Assembly (NCBI GenBank): GCA_039707465.1
Contig: CM077644.1
Coordinates: 202,691,962-202,755,961, forward strand
Direction of reading: 5' to 3'
Length of the DNA: 64,000 bases
Origin: Rhabdophis nuchalis
Taxonomy: Eukaryota; Chordata; Lepidosauria; Squamata; Natricidae
Shown: piece after piece, positions 1 to 12,986 of the stretch
Position numbering within the stretch: the stretch's first letter is position 1
Layout of the letters: each line of letters starts with the position of its first letter
Position numbers and translations under genes: made by a program
Notes under the pieces: generated by a model
What the model was told of the DNA's origin: nothing
What the model saw: only the letters and a program-made list of their open reading frames with translations
The model's database searches: none

Positions 1-1558
1 GTAGCTGAAGCTATTAGAAAGCCATTACAAAAAAATAGTTCACAGACTTACTAAATAATGGCATGAATAGTATCTGTATATAATACTAAAAATATACAGT
101 AGGATTATGTATGGTATTTTTAATATATAGTATATTTTATATATGGCATTTTTTCCATATTGAGTAGTCAGCTGGTGCCAGAACAAATTTTGTTTCTTTC
201 AGATTTGTTAAACTTCAATTCCTACATCCTACCAGAGACCACTGCTATATAACTCTAAAAATTGAAGACTGAAGGTCTATAGAATATGTTGAGAACAGCT
301 GCTTTAGAATTGCCATATTGCTTTTGTACATTATTACATATTCTTCAAATCTGTATCAACTCAAGAGTCTCAATAATTTGAAATTTGACAACTGTTGCTA
401 TAAATATGATTTACAATAATTTATGTATATTAGTATAGCATCAATATAATTCCCAGATATGACTTTTGCATTTTAGAAGACACTACTTTGGGTTTAAAGA
501 TGATAAAACATTACCTTTATGTTTATTTAAAAAGTTATTTATTAGAAAGGTTTTAAGTTTATTATATCACCACCAGTAAGAGAGTTTCTTTTTACTCTCA
601 GATATTTCCAAAGAACAGCATGATGCTTGACAGTAACAATGTCATGTTAGAGAAGCTGAACATGAATAATTAATAATTTTAATAGTTATTTTTATCTGGT
701 TCTGAAATATTCTTTTTACGTTGCCTTGTATATTAATAATACCAGTAATTCTTACTTTTTAAAAAAGTCCTTTGTTGTTACGTTAAAATTCCTTTGAGTT
801 TTCATATTACATATCTATATGTTAGTGAAAATATTTCATTTTCCTGGTATACTTCCAGAGCTGTATCATGTAGTGAAGGTTTTATAGTCAATATACAGTG
901 CAGCAGATGTCATTCCATTTGCTTAAGTCCTGCTGACATTTGGAGATGTGGATTAATTGAGCTACAGAATGGAATTTAATTAAAACTAAATACAGACTTG
1001 GCCATTGTATCTGTTCATTTCCAGCACTCTAGTGTGTACATTTGTAGTCAGTGCCATAGTTAATTTGTTTAATCAGGATGCTATGTAGGAGAAACTGTAC
1101 TTGGTTTTAAGTTGAAAGACAGAATGCATGGTAAATGCCAAGTTGAAGTGTTATCATGCTAGTCTCTGTGAAAGGTGAGACTGATTCATCTCTTGAAACC
1201 ATTTGGAGGGTATAAGATACTAATTTTCTGAGATACTAGAAAAAAATGACTATAATTATTATGGATTTTCTGGGGAAAGGGTACTTAAAAATGTTTGTTG
1301 TAGATCATTGGTATGTGGCAGAATATGTAAGTATGGCATAATGTGCATAATAGTAGAAAGTATTTTTGACAATTTTACACTAGTTCTTGGTCATTCATAT
1401 TCTTTTGGCTTCAGCATTGCAGGCATGTACTGTACAAGGCGTTATGCCATTCTGAGAAGTATAGTAGAACAAGTTGTCCTTCTTTCTATTTAGTGGTAAC
1501 TGAAGTCAACTGAAGTTGTTTTAGAGATATATATGTTTATAGTAAGCAATGTAATCTA
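1..1558. other. A/T-rich noncoding DNA, presumed intron
   Basis: No exon with convincing splice sites and no clear repeat was recognised. The two open frames of about 61 codons are chance. By position this is most likely intron of the gene whose last exon lies at 36,307. Confidence 0.5.
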
Positions 1559-1767
1559 CAGTTGCAAGAAAAAGTATGTGAACACCTTGGGATTACGTGG
1601 AGTTTTGCATGACTTGGTCATAAAATGTGCTCTGAACTTCATCTAAGTCACAACAATAAACAAACACGGTCTGCTTAAAATAATATTACACAAACATTAG
1701 ATGTTGCCATGGTTTAATTGAACATAACATGTAAACATTCACAGTGCAGGGAGGAAAAAGTATGTGA
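1559..1767 (+). repeat. Left terminal inverted repeat of the Tc1 element
   Basis: About 209 bp, matching the reverse complement of 2,962-3,170 with about seven differences. It carries an outer and an inner copy of a GAAAAAGTATGTGA-like motif, the likely transposase binding sites by analogy with IR/DR elements. Confidence 0.9.
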
Positions 1768-1937
1768 GCCCCTAGCTTAATGACGTCTCAACGAGCTAAT
1801 TGGAACCAGGAGTGAGCCAACCTTGACTCCAATCAGTGTGATGATATTGGATGTGTTGTAGACAGCTGTCCTGCCCTTTAAAAACGCACACCTGTTTTGG
1901 GTTTACTGGTTTCAAGAAGCACTGTCTGATGTGAACC

Positions 1938-2951
<1,014 letters not shown>

Positions 2952-2961
2952 GTCCACCAGT

Positions 2962-3170
2962 TCACATACTTTTTCCTCCCTGCACTGTGAATGTTTACAT
3001 GTTATGTTCAATTAAACCATGGCAACATCTAATGTTTGTGTAGTATTATTTTAAGCAGACTGTGTTTGTTTATTGTTGTGACTTAGATGAAGTTCAGAGC
3101 ACATTTTACGACCAATTCATGCACAACTCCATGTAATCCCAAGGGGTTCACATACTTTTTCTTGCAACTG
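2962..3170 (-). repeat. Right terminal inverted repeat of the Tc1 element
   Basis: Inverted partner of 1,559-1,767. It ends CTTGCAACTG directly before the TA target duplication. Confidence 0.9.
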
Positions 3171-3906
3171 TAACTAAAAAGGCTACATTGAGCATCAACC
3201 TGTGTAGTAAAGTATAATGGTAAAAAAATCAGGATGATCTCCATACTGAACTGCTAAATATAGCTGTTTTTGAAATAAATATAATAAATATTTATTTATT
3301 TATTTATGCTTACATATAATAAAATGTAAGCAAATAAGACAATAATTTAAAGAGAATTAGCTGTAATTGTTCTGTTCATTTGTCAGTCATTCACTTTAGT
3401 GTTTATTTATAAAGGAAAAAAAGACTGCATAAAATAATGTTTAAAAGTCAGAATTATATTATTGTAGTGCTAGAGAAAAGCCTTGGTATAACTTTGCTAA
3501 TTGCCATATTAGCTTGAGTATAATAACAGGATCGTATAAAAACATACATGGAATACAGCAAATATTTAATAGAAAAGTAAAATCCATGTTGCGGAAGACA
3601 ATTTGACAACAAAATTTTATTGAACAAAAGTAAATAAGGGGAGGTCCATCTTAAATTGGATATAAGTCAAGTATTAAAAACTAAAAGGCAGATTTCTTTG
3701 AAATATATTCAAAAAACATGTATGTGAAATCCATATTATCTAAGAAAAGGAAATCTAACCATGGACTGGCTTAAAATTTCATAGCACCAGTCCTTCATTT
3801 TCCGAATATGTTAGCCCACTAGCCCTTTAGGTCCCCACCTCTCCATCAATCCTGAAAAAACTATCATTTTTACCCCAGACTCAAATTGATCAGTTAATCT
3901 TTAGAC
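3171..3906. other. Noncoding spacer, nothing recognised
   Basis: A/T-rich sequence with a short TATTTATTTATT run near 3,291. No exon or repeat family was identified. Confidence 0.4.
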
Positions 3907-4150
3907 CAGAGTTACCCAACATTTCCAGCTTTGTGGACTGGTGGGGTTGGTTCCGCGCAAGCGGCTGGCAAATGCGTGTGCTGCTCCATTTACACGAGCT
4001 ATGGGCACCCACACCTGCTGCTCACGCAAATGGAGTACATGTGCACATGCTTGCCCACTGCTCATGCAAGTGGGGATGTGTGTGCATGCACATACGGCCG
4101 CCATTTCATGGCCCACTAATGGGCCATGGCATATAGGTTGGGGATTCTTG
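3907..4150. mobile_element. hAT-type nonautonomous element (244 bp)
   Basis: The left end CAGAGTTACCCAAC and the right end GTTGGGGATTCTTG are imperfect inverted repeats. The flanks CTTTAGAC (3,899-3,906) and CTTCAGAC (4,151-4,158) match at 7 of 8 bases, the 8-bp target duplication of hAT elements. The interior is GC-rich with CpG-containing short repeats. Small open frames within it are not genes. Confidence 0.8.
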
Positions 4151-4807
4151 CTTCAGACAGAGAAATTAATGAATAATTAGTCACTCTAGTTTCTCCAAAG
4201 GATAAATATTGTGTTTCGTGTAATGTTTTATATCAGATTAGACTGTTAGCAGTCCTCTTCTCTTTATTAATGCTGATTCCTTAGCGTATTGTCACTTGAT
4301 TTACTTGTACTATTTGCTAGTAGTTGATATTCTTATTTGCCATCCGTACCCCATTAAATTCTGTACTGTTATTGTTAATTGGATGATAATCATTAGATGA
4401 TCCATATCAACTTTTTTTTGTCTATAAGAAAAGTTTTGAAAGCTATTTCTGCTTATAGGTCTCCTCAGCATCAGAAATGTTTGTTCATACTTTTAACTAT
4501 TCTACCCTTTTATATTATTGAAGGTTCTTTTTCTCATTTGTAGATTTTCAAGACAAATTCTGCAAAACGCTCATTCTTTCAGCCCTTGGCAAAATCAGAT
4601 GGGCACAATTTTTTGTATTTTTACAGGTTATACATTCCAAAACAAACTTCCAGACACCCTTTTATATCACTAATGGTTGAAGAAAGCTCATTGTTATAGG
4701 ATGTCCATCTGGAGCAAATGATCAATCTCAGAACCAAAACTGATAAATAACAAATTTAACATATACATCCAGGAAGTAAAACCGAATACTTCATGTTACA
4801 AGTGAAT
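4151..4807. other. Noncoding spacer, nothing recognised
   Basis: No exon signal or known repeat was seen. Confidence 0.4.
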
Positions 4808-5198
4808 AGGTAGTCCTCGACTTACAACCACAATTGAGTCCAGAATTTATTTTGCTAAGTGAAAAAATTGTTAAGTGAGTTTTCTCCCCTTTTATAACTT
4901 TTCTTGCTACATTTGTTAATTTAACACTGCAGTTGTTAAATTAGTAACTCAGTTGTTAAGTGAAATTGGCTTTCCCATTGATTTTGCTTGTCAGAAAGTT
5001 GCAAAAGATGAGCGCATGATCCCAGGACACTGCATCCATCCTATATATGAACCAATTGTCAAGCATCGAAATGTAAATCACATGACTATAGGGATGCTGC
5101 AATGGTCATAAGTGTGAAAAATAGTCCTAAGTCATTTTTTCAGTACGATTATAATTTTGAACAGTCACTAAATGAAGTTGTAAGTCGAGGACTACCTG
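4808..5198. mobile_element. MITE with CAGGTAGTCCTCGACTTA-type inverted repeats
   Basis: The ends AGGTAGTCCTCGACTTACAA and its reverse complement (about 5,178-5,197) form a near-perfect terminal inverted repeat. TA lies next to both ends, which suggests a mariner-like origin. There is no coding capacity. Related, more diverged copies lie at 59,943-60,350 and, as fragments, near 45,697-45,860. Confidence 0.75.
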
Positions 5199-6396
5199 TA
5201 TAAATTATATAAATATTGAGTATATTTAAGAAATCACATAGCTTTCTACTGCATTTTGGGAAAGAAATATTAAGCAATCTGAGTTGTTTTTTTGGAAGTT
5301 CTGTAATTTAAAGATACTATTTACAGTACATGTGTGAATATTATTAGAAGTTAACACAGAAGCTGATGTTCAGCTAGTGTATTTTTGGACTTTCCTAAAT
5401 GATAAGGATGAACATTATAAACATTAAATATAATGTTTATTATAAAACAATATAAAAGGAAAATTTTAGTTTCTCATTTGTTGTATGATGTTGCTGGAGT
5501 ATCTTCTGATTGTTTTCTTATCAAATCTGTAACTAAATCTATATTATCATGCAATATAATTATGTAGCATTATATAATCCTAAACTCTAAGAGAAGTATA
5601 GTAAACTGAAAACATTTTATATTGTTCATAAGAATAATTAACTTTATACTGTTCATAAGAATACATTAACTGCCCCACTTCAATATCTGTTCATAACACA
5701 TTTATAAATTGATACACAAGTAGATCTAATATAGTCTACAGCTATGAATTGATATGATTATTTTATGGATGGCCACTTTAAGTGATTGTCTTCTCTGATT
5801 GTCTTTACTCTGTTTTATGAAAGTTCTGTCTTCAGCCTTCAACTCATTTTCTTTTCTCAATGTGTTTATAGAGTCATCAAAAATTAATGAGGTAACATCA
5901 AGAAATTTCTCAGAAAGTCATTGACTGTTTCATTTCCCCCCTAATTAAATGTTTTTAAGTATGATAAACTATGATAACTGAAAAAGCTCACTAAAAAACT
6001 GTGGGTTTATAATATAGGACTAGGTTTTTCTCTCACATAACAACTGTAAAACAAAAATGGTTTTTCATTATCTTGGAATTACTTTATTGTATGAGCAACA
6101 CTAATTTTAACAGCAACATAACTGTATGTTAGTATTGATCCGTTAAAGCCTCTTCCTGTCAGAAAAGCTGTTCCTCCACCTTATTCAAATGGATATTCAG
6201 AAATAGGTAACATTTGGACTTTGGAGGAATTTTGAGAATCTTCTATAAAATGCTGTTATACTAGAACACGTCTCTTCATAAAATGACTGCTATGATGGCT
6301 GCCAGTCACAGAATATCTAGGCTGCTTACTATCCCTTAGTTTTCATCAACACTGTTGTACTTCTCTATATCTTTCTATCTTTTCAACTTATTATTC
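5199..6396. other. Noncoding spacer, nothing recognised
   Basis: A/T-rich unique-looking sequence with no exon signal. Confidence 0.4.
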
Positions 6397-6404
6397 CATT
6401 AGGG

Positions 6405-6520
6405 CAGGGGTGTCAAACTGGCGTATTGCGCAAGCCACGTTCACCTCAGCTCTGCGAAGGGGAAAAATGTCACAAAACATCACATGATGGCAACATGACG
6501 CTGCAAGTTTGACACCTATG
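6405..6520. mobile_element. Short hAT MITE (116 bp), GTGTCAAACT family
   Basis: It begins CAGGGGTGTCAAACTGGC and ends GTTTGACACCTATG. It is flanked by CATTAGGG (6,397-6,404) and CATTAGGT (6,521-6,528), an 8-bp hAT-style target duplication. The same family recurs at 8,264-8,380 and as fragments at 13,606 and 22,514-22,527. Confidence 0.85.
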
Positions 6521-6528
6521 CATTAGGT

Positions 6529-8255
6529 CCATATGTTGATTCATACATTGTCATTTGTTCTTTGAACTGCCCTCCTTTCTTTTTCTGAGGATCTTATTAA
6601 TTCTATTCAATCATAATTTCCCCAGTCTTCCCTTTTCTTTAAGCCAATTCACTCTTCCTACATGTTTGTTTTGCAATTTGATTCTCACTCAAGACAACTA
6701 AATCACTGTAGTCAGTCCCTTTTGCATTCAGTCACTTTCAACATATATTAATTGCTGATCTTTTGTTATTTCTTCTTACTTACTACATAGGTTCTTAAGT
6801 AACATATCCCCACTGCATTCAACATGCTTGTCTATGATGTAATTTATGACATGTTGCACATTCATATAAACAAAAAAGGCAGAAACATGCTCTTAGATAC
6901 ATTCACTTCTTTCTATTAAAAACATTTTTGCATAAGACCACATTCTATCTGCCGTTTTCTACCAATATCTTACCATTTTCCCATTTTCTATCTATTAAAC
7001 ATATTACCAAGGTACTAAGATTATTGTTCTACTTTTCCAATTGTTTTGCAACAATGCATCATAAAAATAGTATGAAATAGATGAAATTTTCCTTGCATTT
7101 GGTTTTATTACATGCTTTTGTTATTGCAAGTTGCTTTTTATTATTTTTTTTACAAAAAGATTTTTTTTTAAAGAAAATAAAATAAGATGATTTGCAATGG
7201 TAGAAGGAAAGGAAATATTCTTGAAAATTAGGATCAATCAATATGGGTTCAGTCAAAATATTGTTCTAAAAGATACTTTTTTTTTTACCGGAGTTTTACT
7301 CTAGAAGACACTGAAGAGGTTTAATATTTTTAAATAGAGATATCAAGTCACTACAATAATATAGATACTTGTTTAGAGGAGCTCACTCTATTAATATGAA
7401 TTGTAAATATTTCTCTGTTCCAATTTTCTTATAATAAGGGACTCTAGGAAATTAGGAATTACATAATTATGTCTCCCGTGGGATATTTTGTATGTTGTTG
7501 AAAGTTCAGAAATGTAGCTGAGAAACATAAAAATTTAAAAATAATGTATGAACGCATGCAGCTGCTTCTTAAAGCTGCTGAGTGTATTTTTGAACAGTAA
7601 GAAGGAGATTTTTGTATATTGTTCTTCAGAGTAGATCCTGTTTTATGTAAGAAATATATTTAAAAAGCTAATTTCTTTTCTCCTTACTTCACTGCAATCC
7701 ACAAAGCATGACTAATAATAGATTTAAACTTGCTAAGTGCATATATTCCTTTGTGCCATCATAAAGAGAATCTATTACTGCAAATTGAAGCTTAGTTCCA
7801 AATTGTGCCATTATGAAGTTTTCTTCCAGCAATGTTTTGTCTCTAATACACTTCCCTCATTGTAATTCTATTGCAAACCTGATGTCTAGCATCAAGTCTC
7901 ACAATAATTATTTTAAATTGCTACTAGGAACAGTAGTCCTGGTGGGATATATTACTACCATTCTAACAAGATGAATTTCAATGCACTTGTAACTGTGTTA
8001 TAGAGTATTGAAAGAAGTAGGATCTTTGAGTACTCAGTAGACAAGCATATAAACAACATTGAAAAATTATATCGACCTCATTTTACACACCATGTTATGT
8101 TTCATAAATTTATTTAAATATTTAAAATGGTGTAGTCATGTGTAATAATACATCATAACAAATTAAGTGTTTCTTGTAAATTGTATTTACATGTGTATTA
8201 TTTTTGTTATTGTTATAGTTGACTTTATTAATATTGAGATATTAAAAGGCTAATG
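6529..8255. other. Noncoding spacer, nothing recognised
   Basis: A/T-rich sequence. The only open frame of note (7,059-7,256, minus) is low-complexity Lys/Phe/Asn coding and is not credible. Confidence 0.4.
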
Positions 8256-8263
8256 GATTAGAG

Positions 8264-8380
8264 CACGGGTGTCAAACCCGCGGCCCTTGGCCCAGATTTG
8301 CCATGTGCTGGACCCGCCCCCACCTGGTTTAGGGAAGGGAGAAAAAGTCCCAATATTGTGATGTGAATTTGACATCCCTG
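8264..8380. mobile_element. Short hAT MITE (117 bp), GTGTCAAACT family
   Basis: The ends CACGGGTGTCAAAC and GAATTTGACATCCCTG are imperfect inverted repeats. The flanks GATTAGAG (8,256-8,263) and GATTGGAG (8,381-8,388) form an 8-bp duplication with one change. Confidence 0.85.
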
Positions 8381-8391
8381 GATTGGAGAAT

Positions 8392-8617
8392 AAAGGAGCC
8401 AGTTGATGTAATGATTAAGGCACCAAGTGACAAACCAGGAAACCATGTTCCATCCTAGGCATAAAGCCAGTTGAGTGACTTTTGGCCAGTCATTGTCCTT
8501 TAGCCCTAGGAAGCAAGCAATAGCAAACCATTTTTGAAACCTTGCCATGAGAATTACAGGGACTAGTCCAGATGGTTGTGAGGAATCAACCAAAGGCACT
8601 ACCCCCATATAGACTAG
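8392..8617 (+). mobile_element. tRNA-derived squamate SINE
   Basis: The tRNA-like head GAGCCAGTTGATGTAATGAT is followed by the body phrases 'AAAGCCAGTTGAGTGACTTT' and 'CTTGCCATGAGAATTACAGG'. These are typical of a tRNA-derived SINE common in squamates. A minus-strand relative lies at about 58,375-58,555. The family name is from memory and was not checked. Confidence 0.65.
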
Positions 8618-8931
8618 AAAAAAATCTATTAAGAATTTCTAAATAATAATGAACTAATCTTCAGATATTTTGCACGCATCTATATGTTTTCATATTTAAC
8701 ATGTTTAAAGAACAGCTGGTGGTTGTTTTTTTTACAAAATATAGAAGTATTCCAGTTTCAATCATATTTATAAACTAAGATATGAATCAGCATTACAAAT
8801 GGAAGACTTAATATATAAGTTATGTATGTAGAGAAGAATTACAAGGTTGACTGTGCTACTTATGAGGAATATGGATATGGAATAGCAACCTTATTATTCC
8901 ATGGTTTTGCTATTAGCTGTTTATACATAAA

Positions 8932-9393
8932 TTCAAATTTCAAATTCAAATTTAATTTGTAGAACCGCTCCCTCTCCCCACAGGGACTTGGGGCGGTGCA
9001 CAGGGAAAGTAAAAACAATAAATATACAAATATAAATACATAATATAAAAACAGATTAAATCTATTCCTGTGCTAAAACCCGTTAAACTAAAATACCCAG
9101 CAGCTATAAATAAGTTTAAAACCCCATAGAAAGAGAGACTAGCCTAGGCCGGCCAAGCGGAAAAAGTGTGTTTTTAATTTCAGACGGAAGGAGCGGAGGT
9201 CCGTAGTCGTTCTAATATCGGGGGGAAGGTCGTTCCAGAGGGCCGGTCCCGCCACAGAGAGAGCCCTTCCCCTGGGCGTCGCCCGCTGACACAGTCTAGT
9301 GGACGGCACCCGGAGAAGTCCCTCTCTGTGGGAGCGAATCGGCCGTGAGGATGTATGAGGCAGGATCCGATCCCGCAGATAAGTTGTCCTGCT
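8932..9393 (-). mobile_element. 3' end of a CR1/L2-clade LINE
   Basis: Read on the minus strand this is the C-terminus of the reverse-transcriptase ORF (PALWNDLPP-like and LRLFR..LKT-like segments) followed by a 3' UTR. The UTR has the conserved GCACCGCCCCAAGTCC phrase and an A-rich end near 8,940. It is truncated at the 5' end near 9,393. Other fragments of this superfamily lie at 41,018, 45,065, 47,759, 53,021-54,545 and 63,503. Confidence 0.75.
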
Positions 9394-9924
9394 TGAACAA
9401 AAACTTGAAAAGGAGCATAAAAAAGGTTAACCAATTAATGGATAATGTATTATGTAGCATAACATTTTGAAATGGCAATATAGAATATCTGGACCATCAG
9501 CTTAAGTTCTAGTTAGCTCAATATTATTTATGTTTATGTGTAAAGTATTCTTTGTTGCACTGTGTGACCAAACATACAAATTATGGCAGGGGTGGGACTG
9601 AGACATATTGAGGGGGGGGGGTGATGAGGGAAAAGTTCTTTAAAAGAAAGGAACTGTAATCTTAGTAAAATATTGTTTAATACAAGGGTGAAAAAGAAGT
9701 TAATGAACTGCAGTTCTAATACTGCACTTTTCTGGACAGATAGCTCTGGTGTTCTTCCTGGGATCTGTTGAATCCATTTTCCAGCTTGAGTCAGAGCCTC
9801 AAGTGGTGCTGCTACCACTGGAACCACTTTGGCTTTTATTTTCTTATCTCCTCTTTTGATTATGATGCATTATTACGTATGACTACACCATCTTCAGGTC
9901 CTGGTACTTCTCCAGTTTCTCATA

Positions 9925-10456
9925 CACTATATTGCCAAAAGTATTTGCTCACCCATCCAAATAATCAATCAGGTGTGCCAATCACTTCCACGGCCACAGG
10001 TATATAAAATCAAGTACCTAGGCATGCAGACTGTTGTTACAAACATTTGTGAAAGAATGGGTCGCTCTCAGGAGCTCAGCGTGGAACTGTGATAGGATGC
10101 CACCTGTGCAACAAATCCAGTTGTGAAATTTCCTCGCTCCTAAATATTCCACAGTCAACTGTTAGATGTATTATAAAAACGTGGAAGTGTTTGGGAACGA
10201 CAGCAACTCAGTCACGAAGTGGTAGGCCATGTAAACTGAAGGAGCAGGGGTCACCGGATGCTGAGGCGCATAGTGCAAAGAGGTCACCAACGTTCTGCAG
10301 AGTCAATCGCTACAGACCTCCAAACTTCATGTGGCCTTCAGATTAGCTCAAGAACAGTACGCATATTGAACCCTATGGATTAGGAATGGGATGTCACTTA
10401 CTGTAAGTTCATATGCAAGTAAAGGCAGGTGAGGGAATACTTTTGGCAATATAGTG
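9925..10456 (+). mobile_element. Internally deleted Tc1-like element (532 bp)
   Basis: The ends CACTATATTGCCAAAAGTAT and its reverse complement (10,437-10,456) are flanked by TA (9,923-9,924 and 10,457-10,458). Inside is the remnant of a transposase N-terminus: MGRSQELSVEL, then a helix-turn-helix segment with SLLNIPQSTVRCIIKTW and a SGRP motif. The catalytic domain is deleted. It sits inside the R4-like LINE, exactly between the codons for SNIRKK and the EKLEKYQ segment. Confidence 0.9.
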
Positions 10457-11039
10457 TATTTCTTTCTGATATTGCTGTCAGTTGGCACCTCTACATCTAT
10501 CATCACCACTGTCTTCTGTTCCTTTTCTACTATCATATCATCTTTTTGTTGGGCTAGTATCTGTCTGGATCTGGAAATTCCACAGAATCTTAGCCCTCTT
10601 ATTCTCTACAAACTTTTGTGGGATCTTCTGTTTGGATGTTGGTGTTAGGTTTCCCAGGAGAAAACCTAACAAATTTACAAGCCTCGAGACAAGGTTCCTA
10701 AGAAATCCAATTATTCATTAGGATTTAAATCCTGGCATTATTTTCTTTGCAGACATCTTTTTTGCTTTGTATATCTGCTTCTGAGCTTTGCCTGCATTAT
10801 TGTTCTCCCCATAGCCTTCGTCATAAATCACAGCCAATGAGAGATGGTAGTTTAGACATGTGCATTCACAGGCCAGTTTGAGATTCCTTTTTGACCACAA
10901 GAATGTTTGGAATGTCCTTCTGTATGGCAGTTTGATAGTAGTCATAGAGATGGCTCACAAACTGACAGTTGGATGATCTACCTCACAAACAGTGTGAAGA
11001 TGTTCCTCTGCACAATGCCAGTTACTTAGTTGTGCCATT

Positions 11040-11301
11040 CAGTGTATGTTGTAGCCACCTGCATTTTATATTCTGCCACCACATATTGGACTGTCTCTGA
11101 AGCTTGTCTGCATAGTTTACACTTCGGATCCTGTCTAGTGTTATATATCCCTGCTTCTATGGATCTGGTTCAGTGTATGTTGTAGCCACCTGCATTTTAT
11201 ATTCTGCCACCACATATTGGACTGTCTCTGAAGCTTGTCTGCATAGTTTACACTTCGGATCCTGTCTAGTGTTATATATCCTTGCTTCTATGGATCTGGT
11301 T
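11040..11301. repeat. 131-bp tandem duplication
   Basis: Two adjacent copies (11,040-11,170 and 11,171-11,301) differ at a single base (C versus T near 11,151 and 11,282). The unit lies within the R4-like LINE remnant, so the duplication arose after the LINE inserted. Confidence 0.9.
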
Positions 11302-11640
11302 CTTAGTGTCTGTTCTTAGTCTATTATGCTCACTCCCTCAATGCTGCCTTTTAAATCCATCTCTTTCTAGCCACTGGTAGGATTTCCCAAAGTCTGTCGC
11401 ATTAGCTATCTGTTGATGGTGTATCACATGAAGAGTCTTGCTTTGCCATGGCACTTCCTCTGCTTGATCTTCCCTCAGTGGTTCATCTTATGTGCCAGCC
11501 TAAGATGTATTCTTGGGTACTTGTCCAGGAAAGGGGCTGTGATACTCACCAGACTGAAACTATGCCTGCCTTCAGTTTCATGTGTAATGATTGCCAGGAG
11601 CTTAAGGGTGTTGACTATGACTATCAAACTTTTTAATTTT

Positions 11641-12491
11641 TGCTGTCCTGAAAAAAGTACTGCTGTTTTTATACCGAAAGGACTTGAACATATTGTTTAG
11701 GAAGATAAATTATAAATGCCATAATAATTATTCTTATCAACATTGTCATCATCATAATTAACTTGTTATTTTCTATTCTTGGTCTTCAGCATAAAAGTGC
11801 TTGCAGGAACAATTGCAATTTAAACAACTAGAAGCTCTAGAATTGCTTAATATTAATAAAATAAAAACAGTAAGTAAAGTAAATCAATACTAATTTTAAA
11901 AGTTTAAAAAGCCTGACAAAATATTTGGCAAAGTAACATTAAATGACATTTATTCATAATGTTCTTTAAGAACTATATTTTTATGGTATAAATAAAACTG
12001 ATTAATGCTGTGTGGGAGGGAAAGGAAGTTATTAAAATGTTAAACTCAAAGCTCTACTTAAATTTCAAATCCTCCTAATATTTCAACACTATATATTAAT
12101 AAAGCAAATATTTTCCTTCTCATTTTTAAAAGTTCCACAGTGTTTTTTATTGTAAGATCTTTTCACTGAAATTTACAATTTTGACATCTGGCTTAAACTG
12201 AAAGGAAGCACAAAAATATAAACTTGATTTGTTTTCCTGTTCCATGTCCCATTATATTGTCTCAGTGGAAGTATTTTGAAATAAGTGTGTGAGCTTTGCA
12301 AATGCTTTTAATGAGCGAGTGAGAGGGTTTTATTTGTACTACACTTCTGTGGAATGTTTTGTACAACACTATAACACAGTGAGCCAATGAAAGTTTGAAA
12401 CCTGGGGGAAACTACAATTAATGAACAATATAAAAAGTTGCTTTGTAGATAGGTAGAATATTTAGAGTATTAGTTGAAAGTGAATTGCTTT
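11641..12491. other. Noncoding spacer, nothing recognised
   Basis: A/T-rich unique-looking sequence with no exon or repeat signature. Confidence 0.4.
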
Positions 12492-12499
12492 GTACATAC

Positions 12500-12978
12500 C
12501 ATTGATGGATAAACTTTTTGTCATCATGTGCTGAAAGCGTGTGCCTGCACCCATAATGCAATGCATGCATGACCCACATGCCCCCTCCCCCCGCCCATGT
12601 GCCCTGTCCCCCTAACCCATTTTTGCCTTCCAGGTTGGTGTAGGAGGCGTTCCAGGCCCAAAACTGCGCATGTGTGCCCCCATGTCCCAAAGGCCTTCTG
12701 CACAAATCTGGAAGCCAAAATGGGGTGCAGGGACACTGTGTGAAGCCCCGAAATGCAATGCAAGCACCCTACTGTGCATGCATCCTGTCCCCTGAGGCAT
12801 GTGCACATGCGTCCTATGCATGTGCCCTGCCCCGCGCATGCACAGCAGAGACCCAAAGACCAGCTGGCTGGTGGAAGGCGCATGTGTGGTGGAGCTGGGC
12901 TGGGGTGACGGATGGCATACTGCAGAGAGGGCTCTGCATGCCAACTGTGGCACGTGTGCCATAGGTTAGCCATCACGG
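12500..12978. mobile_element. hAT nonautonomous element (479 bp), GTGATGGCTAACC family
   Basis: The left end CATTGATGGATAAACTTTTT and the right end GGTTAGCCATCACGG are imperfect inverted repeats. The flanks GTACATAC (12,492-12,499) and GTATATAC (12,979-12,986) form an 8-bp duplication. The interior is rich in GCATGTGC-like motifs, which create long but meaningless open frames on both strands (up to 150 codons). The sister copy is at 18,748-19,076. Confidence 0.85.
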
Positions 12979-12986
12979 GTATATAC

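Larger units (their letters stand above)
9640..11640 (-). pseudogene. R4/Dong-like LINE, 3' part with restriction-like endonuclease
   Basis: Broken minus-strand fragments line up in order. Near 11,350-11,400 lies a YQWLERDGFK-like segment, and near 11,230 an HTRQDP-like zinc-finger region (degenerate). RAKILWNFQIQTD lies near 10,580. EKEQKTVVMIDVEVPTD (near 10,490) fits the PD-(D/E)XK core of the restriction-like endonuclease. SNIRKK and then EKLEKYQ are split by the insertion at 9,925. Last come VPVVAAP, WIQQIPG and SVQKSAVL near 9,720-9,830. REL-endonuclease LINEs (R2/R4/NeSL clades) share this C-terminal layout. The assignment to R4/Dong is inference. Many stops and shifts make it dead. 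Confidence 0.75.

Noticed and set aside
12524..12976. 150-codon minus-strand frame and companions
   Set aside because: They lie wholly within the hAT element 12,500-12,978 and reflect GCATGTGC-type repeats. No known domain.
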